DNA from: Pseudoduganella dura
Lineage (GTDB): Bacteria > Pseudomonadota > Gammaproteobacteria > Burkholderiales > Burkholderiaceae_D
DNA length: 64,000 bases
Direction: 5' to 3'
Assembly: GCF_009727155.1 (NCBI RefSeq)
Contig: NZ_WNWM01000002.1
Location: 6,572,001-6,636,000 of the forward strand
The position numbers were made by a program, and so were the translations under genes. Below the pieces are notes generated by a model. It was not told the DNA's origin. It ran no database searches and was given only the letters and a program-made list of their open reading frames with translations. Shown piece after piece: positions 16,904 to 26,175 of this stretch. How positions within the stretch are numbered: the stretch's first letter is position 1; the number at the start of each line of letters is the position of its first letter.

Positions 16904-17458
16904 ATGCCCCCTTATGCCCCGACAAAATGGGCCGGCGCCACGGCGCTCGCCGTCCTGCTGGTCCAACCCGCCTTTGCGGAGACGCAATCCGTCTACTACG
17001 GCAACCTGACGGCCAGCGCCGTCGTCGCATCGCCGTTCGATCCCGGCGACAACCTGTTTGTCGATACCTTTACCACGGAACACGGAAGCCTCAGCCAGAC
17101 CACGACCTTTACCGTGAACGAGCAGGTAGAGTTCAACGGCCTGGCCGGCTGGATCATCGACACGGCAAACGGCACCGGCCCGCGCCTGGTCGGCGTCAAC
17201 ATCGATATCCTCGATCACTGGTCGAACGTGGTGGCGAGCGATACCTTCACCGGGGTGCTGGGTGGTTTTGCACACTCCAGCTTCCTGGGCAGCCTCGGTC
17301 CGGGCACGTATACGCTAGTTGCGACAGGGAACGCGGTGCGCGATGCCTCGCTCGACATCTCGCTGTCGTTCGCTCCGCCGGTCCCGGAACCTGCCACCTA
17401 TGCGATGCTGCTGGGCGGCTTCGGCGTGCTGGCCATGCTGGCACGGCGCCGCCGCTGA
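16904..17458 (+). CDS. PEP-CTERM sorting domain protein (FxDxF-like)
   Basis: A 184-residue exported protein. The signal peptide ends at about AFA-ET (residue 25). The middle has an FVDTFTT segment resembling the FxDxF PEP-CTERM subgroup, and the C terminus is a complete exosortase signal: VPEPATYAMLLGGFGVLAM followed by ARRRR. Such proteins are processed by exosortase and kept at the surface or in the matrix of exopolysaccharide-forming Gram-negatives. GGAG five bases before ATG supports the start. No exosortase is in the window. It ends six bases from a convergent gene. Confidence 0.9.
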   Translation: MPPYAPTKWAGATALAVLLVQPAFAETQSVYYGNLTASAVVASPFDPGDNLFVDTFTTEHGSLSQTTTFTVNEQVEFNGLAGWIIDTANGTGPRLVGVNIDILDHWSNVVASDTFTGVLGGFAHSSFLGSLGPGTYTLVATGNAVRDASLDISLSFAPPVPEPATYAMLLGGFGVLAMLARRRR

Positions 17459-17464
17459 GTTGGC

Positions 17465-18316
17465 TCAGGGTCTGCGTTCGAGGTAGGGCCGGCAAACCCG
17501 TTCCTTGCCGGCGGCGCCGTTGCAAATGTGCCAGCGGCACATGACGGCGCCTTTCTTGCCCAGCGGCGGGCAACGCCTGAAGGTAGTGTCCCGCTGCGCG
17601 GTGCGCGTTGCCGTCGGATCGCGCCGCGGCGCATCTTGCCGCCTCGCGGTGCGCGCCGCGGCTTTCGCCGCGCTTTTCTTTTCCGCGCGCGACTTCTGCC
17701 CTGCATCGGATGGCTGGAGCGTCACCGCGCCGACCTGATTCCCCATGCTGCCTGTCGCGCCGGTTTCGCTGCGGACCTCGCCCGCCATTTCACCGCCCCC
17801 GTTGCGTGCGTCCTCCCTCCCTCCTGGCGCGGCGATACCGGACTCCTTTTGCGCCGGCAGCGCCGGTTGCGACGCGGTAGGCTGCACGTCTTGCGCCAGC
17901 GGCGCGGCCGCCGCCGCGGGAGCACCCATTCCGGCTGCCGCCGTGGCGGTCCCCGGTGCCGGCAGCCGGCTTGCCGGCGTGTTATCCGGCATAACCGCTG
18001 GCACGACCGCCACCCGTGCCACATTGCGCAGCGCATGGTCGGCTTGCAGCATGCGCAGCACCATGACCACTGTCGCGCCGATCAGCAACAGGGCCACCCC
18101 GATGAACAACCAGAGCATGCGTTGCCGCCAGCGTCCGTGGCCCATGCCGGTCACGGCACCGATCGGCGGCGGCAAGGCATGGGCTGGCGGTGCAGTGCCG
18201 GGTTGAAATGCACCGGCACTGGAGAAGGGGCTCGCCGCAGAGGCCGTGTCGGCACCGGGCGGTACCAGGGGTATCGCCGGGCCAGGCTGTTCGGGAGGAA
18301 GATTATTTTCGCGCAT
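17465..18316 (-). CDS. Membrane-anchored protein with C-terminal four-cysteine CxPYL domain (copy B)
   Basis: About 283 residues, function unrecognised. A proline-rich N-terminal part is followed by one membrane helix (MLWLFIGVALLLIGATVVMVL), a long Ala/Gly/Lys/Arg-rich linker, and the C-terminal pattern C-x10-C-x4-C-x9-C-x-P-Y-L, with GAV, GAA and PYL positions shared with the protein at 13483-14133. Outside this tail the two differ. ATG 18316 is chosen; a GTG at 18340 adds eight residues, and neither has a clear ribosome site. Confidence 0.65.
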   Translation of the reverse strand: MRENNLPPEQPGPAIPLVPPGADTASAASPFSSAGAFQPGTAPPAHALPPPIGAVTGMGHGRWRQRMLWLFIGVALLLIGATVVMVLRMLQADHALRNVARVAVVPAVMPDNTPASRLPAPGTATAAAGMGAPAAAAAPLAQDVQPTASQPALPAQKESGIAAPGGREDARNGGGEMAGEVRSETGATGSMGNQVGAVTLQPSDAGQKSRAEKKSAAKAAARTARRQDAPRRDPTATRTAQRDTTFRRCPPLGKKGAVMCRWHICNGAAGKERVCRPYLERRP

Positions 18317-18464
18317 ACTGGAAAGTAAAGATGATTGCACGAATGATAATACAAATGCGCCGCGATGAGTGTAATGACCTGAACGGGTGGATGCGATACC
18401 TGGAGCCTGCCGGGCCTCGGATGCTGCACGTGAAAGGCCGCCACGGCACCGTAGCGCCCGGGCC

Positions 18465-19463
18465 CTAAGCCGCCGGGCGGCGCGGCGGTATCGGCGCGTG
18501 AGAAGGCAGCAAGCCTTCCGCCAGCAGTTCGTGCCAGAACGCCTCCGGGATCTCGATCTGCATCAGGCTGGCGTTGCGCCGCAGGTGTTCCACGCTGCTG
18601 GCGCCGGGAATCGTGGCCGCCACGACCGGGTGGCCCAGGCCGAATTGCAGCGCAGCGGCAGGCAGGTCCACATGGTGCCGGGCCGCCACCTGGCGCAACC
18701 GGTCGCGTTGCTGGTGCTGCTGCGCAGTAGCCGGGACATAGTCGTAATGCCCGCCACCGGCAAGAAAGCCCGAGTTGAACGGGCCGCCGAGTACCACCTG
18801 CGCGCCACGCGCGGCGCACAGCGGGAACAGCGCCTCGAGGGGCGTCGTTTCCATCAACGTGTAGCGCCCGGCCAGCAGGAAGATGTCCGGATCGGATTGC
18901 TGCAGGGCGCGCATGCACGGCTCGACCGTATTCACTCCCAGGCCCCACCCCCTGATCAACCCTTCTTCCCGCGCTTTCACCAATGATTCGAAAGCACCGC
19001 CGGGGCCCGCGGCGATCCGGAAGCAGTGCTCGAACGCATCACCCAGCATGTCCGGCGACAGGTCGTGCACGTAGACGATATCGATATGCCCGATCGCCAT
19101 CCGCTGCAGGCTGTCTTCGATCGAGCGCCGGGCGCCGCCGGCCGTGTAGTCGATCACGCGCCTGAACGGCATCGACGACACGAACGGACTCTCGATGTTG
19201 GCGGACGGGTCGGGCACCAGCAGGCGCCCCACCTTGGTCGACAGCGTGTACTCGTCGCGCGCCCGCCGGCGCAGCGCCTGTCCGAACCGGTGTTCAGACA
19301 GCCCGGTACCGTAATGGGGCGCCGTATCGAAGTAGCGGATGCCTGCATCCCAGGCGGCATCGACGGTGGCCTGCGCCGCACTGTCGCTCGTGGCGTGGTA
19401 CATGTCGCCGAGCCCGGTACCGCCCAGGCCCAGCCGCGTGATCGGTCGATAGCGCTGGTTCAC
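18465..19463 (-). CDS. Aldo/keto reductase (aldose dehydrogenase-like)
   Basis: A 332-residue NAD(P)H-dependent TIM-barrel oxidoreductase. The catalytic tetrad is visible: D46 and Y51 in YFDTAPHYGTG, K77 in LSTKVGR and H133 in DIVYVHDLSPD. The N-terminal LGLGGTGLGDMY pattern places it with the D-threo-aldose (L-fucose) 1-dehydrogenase group rather than with classical AKRs. It is cytoplasmic. Sugar specificity is not visible and no sugar-catabolism genes are adjacent. Confidence 0.88.
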   Translation of the reverse strand: MNQRYRPITRLGLGGTGLGDMYHATSDSAAQATVDAAWDAGIRYFDTAPHYGTGLSEHRFGQALRRRARDEYTLSTKVGRLLVPDPSANIESPFVSSMPFRRVIDYTAGGARRSIEDSLQRMAIGHIDIVYVHDLSPDMLGDAFEHCFRIAAGPGGAFESLVKAREEGLIRGWGLGVNTVEPCMRALQQSDPDIFLLAGRYTLMETTPLEALFPLCAARGAQVVLGGPFNSGFLAGGGHYDYVPATAQQHQQRDRLRQVAARHHVDLPAAALQFGLGHPVVAATIPGASSVEHLRRNASLMQIEIPEAFWHELLAEGLLPSHAPIPPRRPAA

Positions 19464-19864
19464 GATGGCTCCTCACATTCGGTTGATGGCAGAGCGACAA
19501 CGGCTGTCGCGCGCTCATGCTACACCGTCGCTGCGCGTGCACGATTCAGACGCGACCGTTCGGACGCCTGTCGGGTTCTTGCCACGTGCATCGATCAGGG
19601 AGCCGTAAAAAGACGGAAGGCCGATATCGAAGATTCACCGATTGAAGTTGCAATGACTTCCAGGAAAACCGTGAGTGTCGACGTTGGATGCTTGCGGAGA
19701 TTTTATTCCGAAAGCCGGTGCAAGATCGCCGCTTTTAAATTGTCAGTTATCGGCAGGAGCGGGAAAAGCGTTTATATAGCTTATTTTTTAACTGTACTTT
19801 GTTTTAATCGCGGTGGTACTGTCAAGCCAGCTGCATTAACCTCAACCCTTGATGGAGATTCCCG
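19464..19864. other. Non-coding stretch upstream of the second PEP-CTERM gene
   Basis: 401 bases without a credible gene. The half next to the PEP-CTERM start is AT-rich (TTTATATAGCTTATTTTTTA, 19771-19790), as expected of a promoter region, but no convincing -35/-10 or -24/-12 pair was found. Confidence 0.4.
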
Positions 19865-20572
19865 ATGGCTGTTTCGTTCAAATCCGCTTCGCTCCCGCTC
19901 GCTCTGGTATTGTCCCTCGGCTTCAGCGGCGCTGTATCGGCAGATGCCCTGACGGAGAATTTCGGCAACGGCATTCCGGCAGGCTGGACCATTGATAACC
20001 TCAGTAATCCCGAAGGCGCCACCAGCTGGTACCAGGGCAGCACGAATGCTTTCGACGCTTATGAAGGTGCGCCCGATTCCTACATCGCGGCCAACTACAA
20101 TTCCGTCGCCCTGGCCGGCCCGATCAGCACGTGGCTGATCCTGCCCGGCAGCACCTACAACAACGGCGACACCCTGTCGTTCTACACGCGCACCTCTACC
20201 GGTTCGGACTATGCGGACAGGCTGGAGGTTCGCTTCAGCAATGTCGGTGGTACCGATGTGGGCAACGACGAAAACAGCGTGGGCACCTTCGGCACCCTGC
20301 TGCTGAGCATCAATCCGGATGAAGAAGATACCGGCTACCCGGACGACTGGACCCGGTTCAGCGCGACGTTGAGCGGCCTCTCCGGTGCCACCGTCGGTGC
20401 GTTCGCATTCCGTTATACCGTTTCCGACGGCGGTGCATTCGGCAGCGGCTCGAATTACATCGGCATCGATTCGGTCTCCATTTCGGCCGTGCCGGAACCG
20501 GGCGCCTGGCTGATGCTGGGCATGGGTGCCGGGCTGCTCGCCTTCATGCGAAAGCGCAAGGTGGGCGTTTAA
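19865..20572 (+). CDS. Choice-of-anchor J family PEP-CTERM protein
   Basis: A 235-residue exported protein. The signal peptide ends near VSA-DA (residue 27). The body has the choice-of-anchor J / cleaved-adhesin pattern: ENFGNGIPAGWTIDN, a TSWYQG motif, STWLILP, and DTLSFYTRT, all typical of the beta-sandwich. The C terminus is a PEP-CTERM signal (VPEPGAWLMLGMGAGLLAFMRKRK). It is predicted to be exported, sorted by an exosortase encoded elsewhere, and displayed in the surface matrix. GGAG lies seven bases upstream of ATG. Confidence 0.92.
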   Translation: MAVSFKSASLPLALVLSLGFSGAVSADALTENFGNGIPAGWTIDNLSNPEGATSWYQGSTNAFDAYEGAPDSYIAANYNSVALAGPISTWLILPGSTYNNGDTLSFYTRTSTGSDYADRLEVRFSNVGGTDVGNDENSVGTFGTLLLSINPDEEDTGYPDDWTRFSATLSGLSGATVGAFAFRYTVSDGGAFGSGSNYIGIDSVSISAVPEPGAWLMLGMGAGLLAFMRKRKVGV

Positions 20573-20700
20573 CCTTCGAAGGCGCACCGCACCGGCGGTG
20601 CGCCGGGATCGGCCGCCCGGCAATCGGATTGCTGGCCGATTTCCGAGCACGAGATTGCCGATACGACCGTGCGCCGCGCGATGCTCGCGCAGCGACAGGC

Positions 20701-21654
20701 TTACGGCCGCCCTTTTCCTTCGCGTTGCCTGCGCGCGGCACTCAGGTAGGAATCCAGCGCCGGCGCCCCTGCCAGGCCGAGCCGCTTGCGCATTGCCTCC
20801 TCGGGCATGCCAGCGTTCAGTTCCACGACCGCAAAGCCATTGCGCAACGTTCGCCCGCCAACGTGCGGTATCGCCACGCCTGCATCCTTCAGCGCGCTGC
20901 GGGCCTGGCGGTATACGGTGCTCTTGTGAAGCGGCCGGCCTTCGTCATCGGCCGGGAAAGCGAGCCGGCCGGGAATGCCGAGACGGCGCCGGGTCTCGAG
21001 CCAGCCGAGTACCTCCTCCACCGCTTCCGCTTGCAGGAACGTCTCGTGGGGCTGGCTGGTCGGCTGTTTTTCCGCCGGCGTCAGGCGGATGCGCAAAGTG
21101 CCGTCCTCTTCCGGACCGGCGGCCACCTCGGTGGTCAGCAGGCCGATCGTTTCCGCAACGCGCAGGCCCGCGCACAGCATGACCAGTTGCATCGCCCGAT
21201 CGCGCTGCCGCTTCCACGACGTGGGCTCCGGCTTGCTGGCAACGATCTGGCCGGCCTGCGCCGGCGACAGCGCCACCATCTCGCGATCGCGCGCTGGCCG
21301 GTCCGCCGCCATTATCCCGATGGCGGCGCTGGCGGGATTCGGCACCACCGCCAGGTGTTCGTAGCAGCGCTCGAGCAGGCGCATGTAACGGTACGCAATC
21401 TTGCTGTGCAACGGACGGTTGCGTTCGTCCCGCGTGGCCAGGAATCCGATCAGGTCGCCGGCCTGCAGCTTGCTGAACGTGTGCCCGTGCACCAGCATCC
21501 ACTTGACGAATCGGCCGAACATGAAGCTGTACACCTCCGCGGATGCGGCGGACAGCGGCGGCGCCGCACGCCGCGCAGTCTGGCTGAATGCGGCGCTGTG
21601 GAGAAATGCATCGAACTCTGTGATGGGACTGCGATCCCAGGAATGTATGCTCAT
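20701..21654 (-). CDS. Tyrosine recombinase-like protein with altered active site
   Basis: About 317 residues with the two-domain layout of tyrosine recombinases. ArgI is present (LCAGLRVAE) and the C-terminal Tyr is plausible (LDSYLSAARR), but the HxxR box reads GRTLRNG (His missing) and the LGHA box reads LGLAG (second His missing). It may be a weakly active or inactive relative, or a regulator. ATG 21654 is preferred over an upstream in-frame start at 21675. It has no LexA box, unlike the recombinase at 2333-3511, and is not closely similar to it. Confidence 0.75.
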   Translation of the reverse strand: MSIHSWDRSPITEFDAFLHSAAFSQTARRAAPPLSAASAEVYSFMFGRFVKWMLVHGHTFSKLQAGDLIGFLATRDERNRPLHSKIAYRYMRLLERCYEHLAVVPNPASAAIGIMAADRPARDREMVALSPAQAGQIVASKPEPTSWKRQRDRAMQLVMLCAGLRVAETIGLLTTEVAAGPEEDGTLRIRLTPAEKQPTSQPHETFLQAEAVEEVLGWLETRRRLGIPGRLAFPADDEGRPLHKSTVYRQARSALKDAGVAIPHVGGRTLRNGFAVVELNAGMPEEAMRKRLGLAGAPALDSYLSAARRQREGKGRP

Positions 21655-21978
21655 GGGGTTATCGTACCACTGCAAAAGGCAACTAACTCGATGGCGTGAA
21701 AACTTGATGAAACCTTTTCTTCTGTAGACCCTTTGTGTGATCAGTTGGCTCCCATTTGATGTTGGTGATGATCATCTCTATTCGGTTAGTTGCAAAATTA
21801 TTTTGCTAGGGATGAGTCAAATCTCTCCTCGATCTTCTCGTAACCCTGGGCGCCGGTGCCGGCATGGAGTGATTATCACTATGCCATTCTTGGATGGCTC
21901 CCCGTCACAGGACTTCCATTTGTGTTTTGACAACCATATGATAAGGTTACAGTTCCCGTCATTTTGTTTGGAGTCTTC
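21655..21978. other. Divergent non-coding stretch
   Basis: 324 bases between the recombinase-like gene and the YfbM gene. It is AT-rich compared with the surroundings. TTGACA occurs at 21927-21932, but no good -10 follows at 16-18 bases. Nothing else recognisable. Confidence 0.35.
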
Positions 21979-22455
21979 ATGTCCATGATCGGCCGCTTTC
22001 TCGCCGTGCCCCAATCCGAGCTCGACGCCCTGCGCGCCGCGCCTGGAAAAATAACCGAACTGCTGTTCGATACCCGCTATGACGATGCGCTGAGGGTCGA
22101 AAAAGCCTGGCATGGCATTCATTATCTGCTGACGGGAACCGTCGCCGCCGGGAAATGGCCACTCGCTAACGTGATATTCGGCCGCACGCCGATCGGGGAG
22201 GAAGATCTTGGCTATGGTCCCGCCCTTGGCACCGATGCGGCGGACGTACCCGCCATCTCGGCGGCGCTTGAAGCGATCACGGACACCGAGCTGCGGGCAC
22301 GCTTCGATCCCGATTCGATGGATGAGATTTATCCGAATATCTGGGACGAAGGCGACGAAGCGCTCGACTACCTGATTGAACACCTGCAAAACCTGCGCGG
22401 CTTCTACCGCGACGCAGCGGCAAACGCGCACGCCGTCATTACCTGGCTTGGCTGA
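21979..22455 (+). CDS. YfbM family protein (DUF1877)
   Basis: A 158-residue soluble protein. It opens with MSMIGRFLAVPQSELDALRA and contains EKAWHGIHYLLTG and a DIYPxIWDE-like segment near residue 115, the hallmarks of DUF1877. Function unknown; relatives are often near polymorphic-toxin loci, as here. The start is ATG 21979 with GGAG five bases upstream. Confidence 0.85.
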   Translation: MSMIGRFLAVPQSELDALRAAPGKITELLFDTRYDDALRVEKAWHGIHYLLTGTVAAGKWPLANVIFGRTPIGEEDLGYGPALGTDAADVPAISAALEAITDTELRARFDPDSMDEIYPNIWDEGDEALDYLIEHLQNLRGFYRDAAANAHAVITWLG

Positions 22456-22596
22456 GGGCCCGCCGGTCCCTGCGCTGCCTTACCGGAAGCAACAGGCACC
22501 CGTGCTGATTCGCCGTCGTGATTGATATATGCCTGACCGCCCTGCCCGCTTCGACCCTGGTTTCAGCGGTTTTGCTTCACATGGGGGTACAAGTGC

Positions 22597-22953
22597 TTAA
22601 CTGCTATAGCGCGCATGGAAATCAATTAGTTTGCGGCTGCGCGGCAGGTGAAAAAGCAGCTTCGTTTCCATGCGGCAAACGCCGCTCCCATAACTGACGA
22701 AAGGCTTTGCGAGCACATCTGTGAAGAGGATGTGCTCGCCCTTCAGTTCTTTATTGTTCCCTCGGTCGATCAGGATGAGTTGGAGTGGGTATCGGTAATC
22801 CCGGCTGCCGTCAGTCTTATCGATCATCAGTGCCCATGCCGTCGCATTGCTGCCTGGTTGCACAAAGATCAGGCGCCTCGCGCTGCTTCGTCCAGGCGAA
22901 TGAGGAAAATTGGGCGCCAGCTCGGCCATAAGGCGCAGGTTCCAATCCGGTTT
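22597..22953 (-). pseudogene. Truncated remnant of the Rhs1-associated putative immunity family
   Basis: The frame aligns with the last third of the three upstream paralogues: KPDWNLRLMAELAP, LIFVQ, ALMIDKTDG, YRYPLQLILIDRG and LLFHLPRSRKLI are shared. Homology starts around KPDWNL (22953) and there is no N-terminal two thirds; the intact copy's stop lies only about 45 bases upstream. It is a 5'-truncated copy at the end of the array and probably not expressed as a functional protein. Confidence 0.75.
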
Positions 22954-22997
22954 GTGATTGCGGTGTGCTCGTCCGCATATCAGGTATCTTGAGGCGC

Positions 22998-24014
22998 CTA
23001 CATTGCGTACTCGATCGCCTCCGCCAGGAAAGGCGTATAAAACTCGATCATGCGGCGGCAGCGCGGCAGGTGGAATAGCAATTCGGTCTCAAGGCAACGC
23101 GCGCCGCTGCCGCGGCTGACGAACCATCCATCGACATTCGCGAAAAGGATGTCGTCATCCTTCAACTTCTTCTTTTGCACGCGCCTTATCAGGACGAGCC
23201 GCGGCGGATAGCGGTAGGTCGGACTACCGTCCGTCTTGTCGATCATGAGCGCCCAGGCCAACGCCCCGTCGCCTTCGTACACAAAGATGAGCCGCTTTCC
23301 AGTACTCAGTGCTGCCGAGTATGGGAAGTCCGGCGCCAGGGCCGCCATCAGATGAAGATTCCAGTCGGGTTTCATGAATGCTCCGTACTCGGTGCCATTC
23401 GAGATCAGGTTCCAGCGGCTCTGGTGTACCGCTTTCCAGTACTGCGCGTCGTCGACAAGGGCCGTCGCCAGGTCGCGCACCGGCGTCACCGGTTCGCGCT
23501 CCTCGCCGAGTAACGGTGGCGTCAGCTCGGCTTGCATCGTTGACTCCACGTACCAGTCCAGGGCGTTGGCACGGGATTCGTACCACCAGTGTTTATGGTC
23601 GGTCACGATACGCTGCCTCAGCACGGTATTGGCGGTGCGGTCGAGCGGAGCCGGCATTGGCGCCGCGCCGGTGTCGAGCGCGCCGACATTCAGGAAATTG
23701 CGGTATTCGACCAGTCTTTCCGGGTGCTTATATAATTGTGTGAAGAACGGCGAGCGATAGCTTGAGCCCGACTGACTAACGTCACGCCAGATCTCACAGC
23801 GCAGGCTCTCTATCGCATACTCTTTGCCGAGTTCATTGATTAATGGTGCGGGCAACTGCTCCTTGAACAGGATTTCCTGCGCATAAAAGGCTTTCCATCC
23901 CTCGGCTATGGCGCATTCCATCGCAAGCAACTGAAAATCAAACAACCGCTCAGCGTTATCCGATAGGATGCTGCGCAGGCCATGTTGAAATAATGTGATT
24001 TTGTTGTTATCCAT
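22998..24014 (-). CDS. Putative Rhs immunity family protein, intact distal copy
   Basis: About 338 residues, no signal peptide or membrane helix, family not recognised. It is a paralogue of the genes at 25117-26145 and 24072-25113: GLRSILSDNAERLFDF, LPAPLINELGK, YRNFL, KPDWNLHLMAALAPDFPY, ALMIDKTDGSPTYRYPP and LLFHLPRCRRMIEFY. ATG 24014 is chosen because it aligns with the first paralogue's start; an ATG at 24056 gives 14 extra residues. Position directly after an Rhs toxin and repeated copies are typical of cytoplasmic immunity proteins. That function is inference. Confidence 0.65.
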   Translation of the reverse strand: MDNNKITLFQHGLRSILSDNAERLFDFQLLAMECAIAEGWKAFYAQEILFKEQLPAPLINELGKEYAIESLRCEIWRDVSQSGSSYRSPFFTQLYKHPERLVEYRNFLNVGALDTGAAPMPAPLDRTANTVLRQRIVTDHKHWWYESRANALDWYVESTMQAELTPPLLGEEREPVTPVRDLATALVDDAQYWKAVHQSRWNLISNGTEYGAFMKPDWNLHLMAALAPDFPYSAALSTGKRLIFVYEGDGALAWALMIDKTDGSPTYRYPPRLVLIRRVQKKKLKDDDILFANVDGWFVSRGSGARCLETELLFHLPRCRRMIEFYTPFLAEAIEYAM

Positions 24015-24071
24015 ATGTTCATGCGGCGCATAATGACTGGGAAACCCTGGCATCAATATTGAGAGAAATCA

Positions 24072-25113
24072 TCAGTTTCCCAAGCCACTTATTGCGGAAG
24101 CTTCTTCAACGAAAGGCGAATAAAACTCGATCAAACGGCGGCTACGCGGGAGATGGAACAACAATTCCGTTTCGATGCAGCGAGGCCCAACCAACTGGCT
24201 CTGGAAGCGTTCACCAAGCACATTCTTAAAAATGATATCCTCATCCTTCAGCTTTTTGCTCTGCCCACGATCGATAAGAATAAGTTGTGGGGGATAGCGA
24301 TAAGTAGTGCCGCCATCGGTTTTGTCAATCATCAACGCCCATGCCAGCCGGCTGGTTCCCTCCTCTAAAAAGACAAGCCTCTTTGAAGTACTCAACGAAG
24401 CAGCATAGGGAAAATCTGGCGCCAACTCCGCCATGAGCTTCAGATTCCATTCAGGCTTGGTGAACGCTGAGAAATCAGCGATATCGGCGACCAGGTTCCA
24501 TTCCGGCAGGTGCACTGCCCGCCAATATTCAGTGTCGTCCATCAGGACAAGATCGGGATTGCGAACCGGAATGACGTCTTCCTTTTTGAACCCCTTCAGT
24601 AACGGAGTAAGCGTGGCTCGCCCGGTCGCCTCGACATACCAGTCATTCGCATTCGCCATGTTTTCGTACCGCCAATGGCCTTCATTCGCCTCAACCCGGC
24701 GCCACATTACAGCATGAGCAGTCTGATCCAATGCTAGTGACGGCTCAGTCCTTTTTGCCAGATTGCCGGCATTGAGATAATTCCGATACGTCGCAAGAGT
24801 CGGTTCGGTCTTCATACCACTTGGACAGCAGCTCGGAGCGATAACTGGAGCAGTGCTCCCCGCGCGGAGCCCAGATACGCAGGCGCAGCCGCTCCACGGC
24901 ATGTTGCTTGCCGAGTTCATTAATAAGTAGCGCGGGCAAATGTTTTCTCAGCAAAATTTCCCAGGCATAGAATGCGCGCCATTCTTCGGAAATCTCGTGC
25001 TCCATCAGCTGCACGCTGAAGTCGAACAGGAGCTCGGCCCTATTCGACAGTAAAGTATTCAGATTCTCGCTGAAGCGGGTAAAATCAGCATTTTCATTCA
25101 AACCGTCACTCAT
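24072..25113 (-). pseudogene. Putative Rhs immunity family protein, frameshifted middle copy
   Basis: The first 115 or so residues (MSDGLNENADFTRF... to SKWYED) and the rest (from about LATYRNYLNAGN to the stop at 24072) are in different frames. Compared with the intact paralogues, one extra base lies between 24789 and 24813: from SSYRS to YRN there are 61 bases where the distal copy has 60. Total length then fits a 347-residue protein. The start is four bases after the stop of the proximal copy. It could be a decayed copy, a phase-variable gene or an assembly error. Confidence 0.75.
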
Positions 25114-25116
25114 TAT

Positions 25117-26145
25117 TTACTGGCCACTCTGTGATGCGTAGCGCATCGCCTCCTCCAGGAAGGGCGCATAAAACTCGATAAGACGACGGCTACGCGGGAG
25201 GTGGAAAAGCAACTCCGCTTCCATGCAGCGCGGACCATTCGTATAGCTGATAAAGTGTTTTCCGATCACGTTTTTGAAAAGAATGTGCTCGTCCTTGAGT
25301 TTTTTCGTCTGGCGCCGGTCGATCAGGATCAGTTGCGGCGGGTATCGGTAAGTCGGGCTGCCGTCTGTCTTGTCCACCATAAGCGCCCAGGCAAACGCTC
25401 CTTCTCCTTGCTGTACGAAGACCAGTCGTTTTGTCGTGCTCAGTGCTGCGTAATACGGAAAATCAGGTGCCAATTCCGCCATGAGGCGGAGGTTCCAGTC
25501 GGGTTTTGTATGCGCAGAATATTCCACATCGACCAGGGCAATGCGCTGCTTGACGGGATGCACCGCACGCCAGTAGGCGGCATCCCTGACCAGCGGCACG
25601 TCGGCCGTGCGAACCAGCGGCGGCTGCTCGATGTCCCAAACGCTCAGTGGCGGCGTCAGGGACGCGCGCGCCGTTGCTTCGATATACCATTCGTCGACAA
25701 GTGCACTGGCTTCGAATTTGAAGTGCGCATTCTGTGCTTCGAGTCGTTGCAGCATGACGGTGTTGGCCGTGCGGTCGTAAGGATCGGCTGCGGTCGTGAT
25801 CGCAGTGTCGAGTATCCCGACATCGAGATAGTTGCGGTAATCCGCGAATTTTTCTCGTTGGGTGAAAAACTCTTCAAGGAAAACGGACTTGTAGCCGGAT
25901 TCGAACTGACCGGGCTCGCGCCAGATCTCCTGCCGGATCTTTTCTTCTTCGTAGCGCCGTCCGAGTTCGTTGATCAGCGGTGGCGGCAGGTACGCCTTCA
26001 GCAGGACCTCCTGGGTGTAGAAACACCGCCAGCCATCGCCAATTTCCTGCTCCATCAGGCGCACTTTGCAGTCCACCAGCTGGTCGGCGCGGTCCGACAA
26101 TATCGATCGCAGATTTTCGGCGAAACTCCTGAATTTATCCTCCAT
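25117..26145 (-). CDS. Putative Rhs immunity family protein, intact proximal copy
   Basis: 342 residues, soluble, unknown family, starting MEDKFRSFAENLRSILSDRA. Shares with its paralogues LINELGRRY, DPYDRTANTVMLQRL, EWYIEATARASLTPPL, KPDWNLRLMAELAPDFPY, ALMVDKTDGSPTYRYPP, LKDEHILFKNV and LLFHLPRSRRLIEFYAPF. It starts 30 bases after the Rhs stop with AGGG five bases before ATG, the usual place for the cognate immunity gene. No signal peptide, consistent with protection against a toxin acting in the cytoplasm. Confidence 0.7.
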   Translation of the reverse strand: MEDKFRSFAENLRSILSDRADQLVDCKVRLMEQEIGDGWRCFYTQEVLLKAYLPPPLINELGRRYEEEKIRQEIWREPGQFESGYKSVFLEEFFTQREKFADYRNYLDVGILDTAITTAADPYDRTANTVMLQRLEAQNAHFKFEASALVDEWYIEATARASLTPPLSVWDIEQPPLVRTADVPLVRDAAYWRAVHPVKQRIALVDVEYSAHTKPDWNLRLMAELAPDFPYYAALSTTKRLVFVQQGEGAFAWALMVDKTDGSPTYRYPPQLILIDRRQTKKLKDEHILFKNVIGKHFISYTNGPRCMEAELLFHLPRSRRLIEFYAPFLEEAMRYASQSGQ

Positions 26146-26175
26146 GATGCCCTTTAATCACTATTAAAATATTTC

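Noticed and set aside
19756..19769. GG-N10-GC spacing resembling a sigma-54 promoter upstream of the second PEP-CTERM gene
   Set aside because: The flanking TGGCA and TTGC bases are absent, so the match is only four bases.
21927..21932. TTGACA before the YfbM gene
   Set aside because: No -10 hexamer at 16-18 bases downstream.
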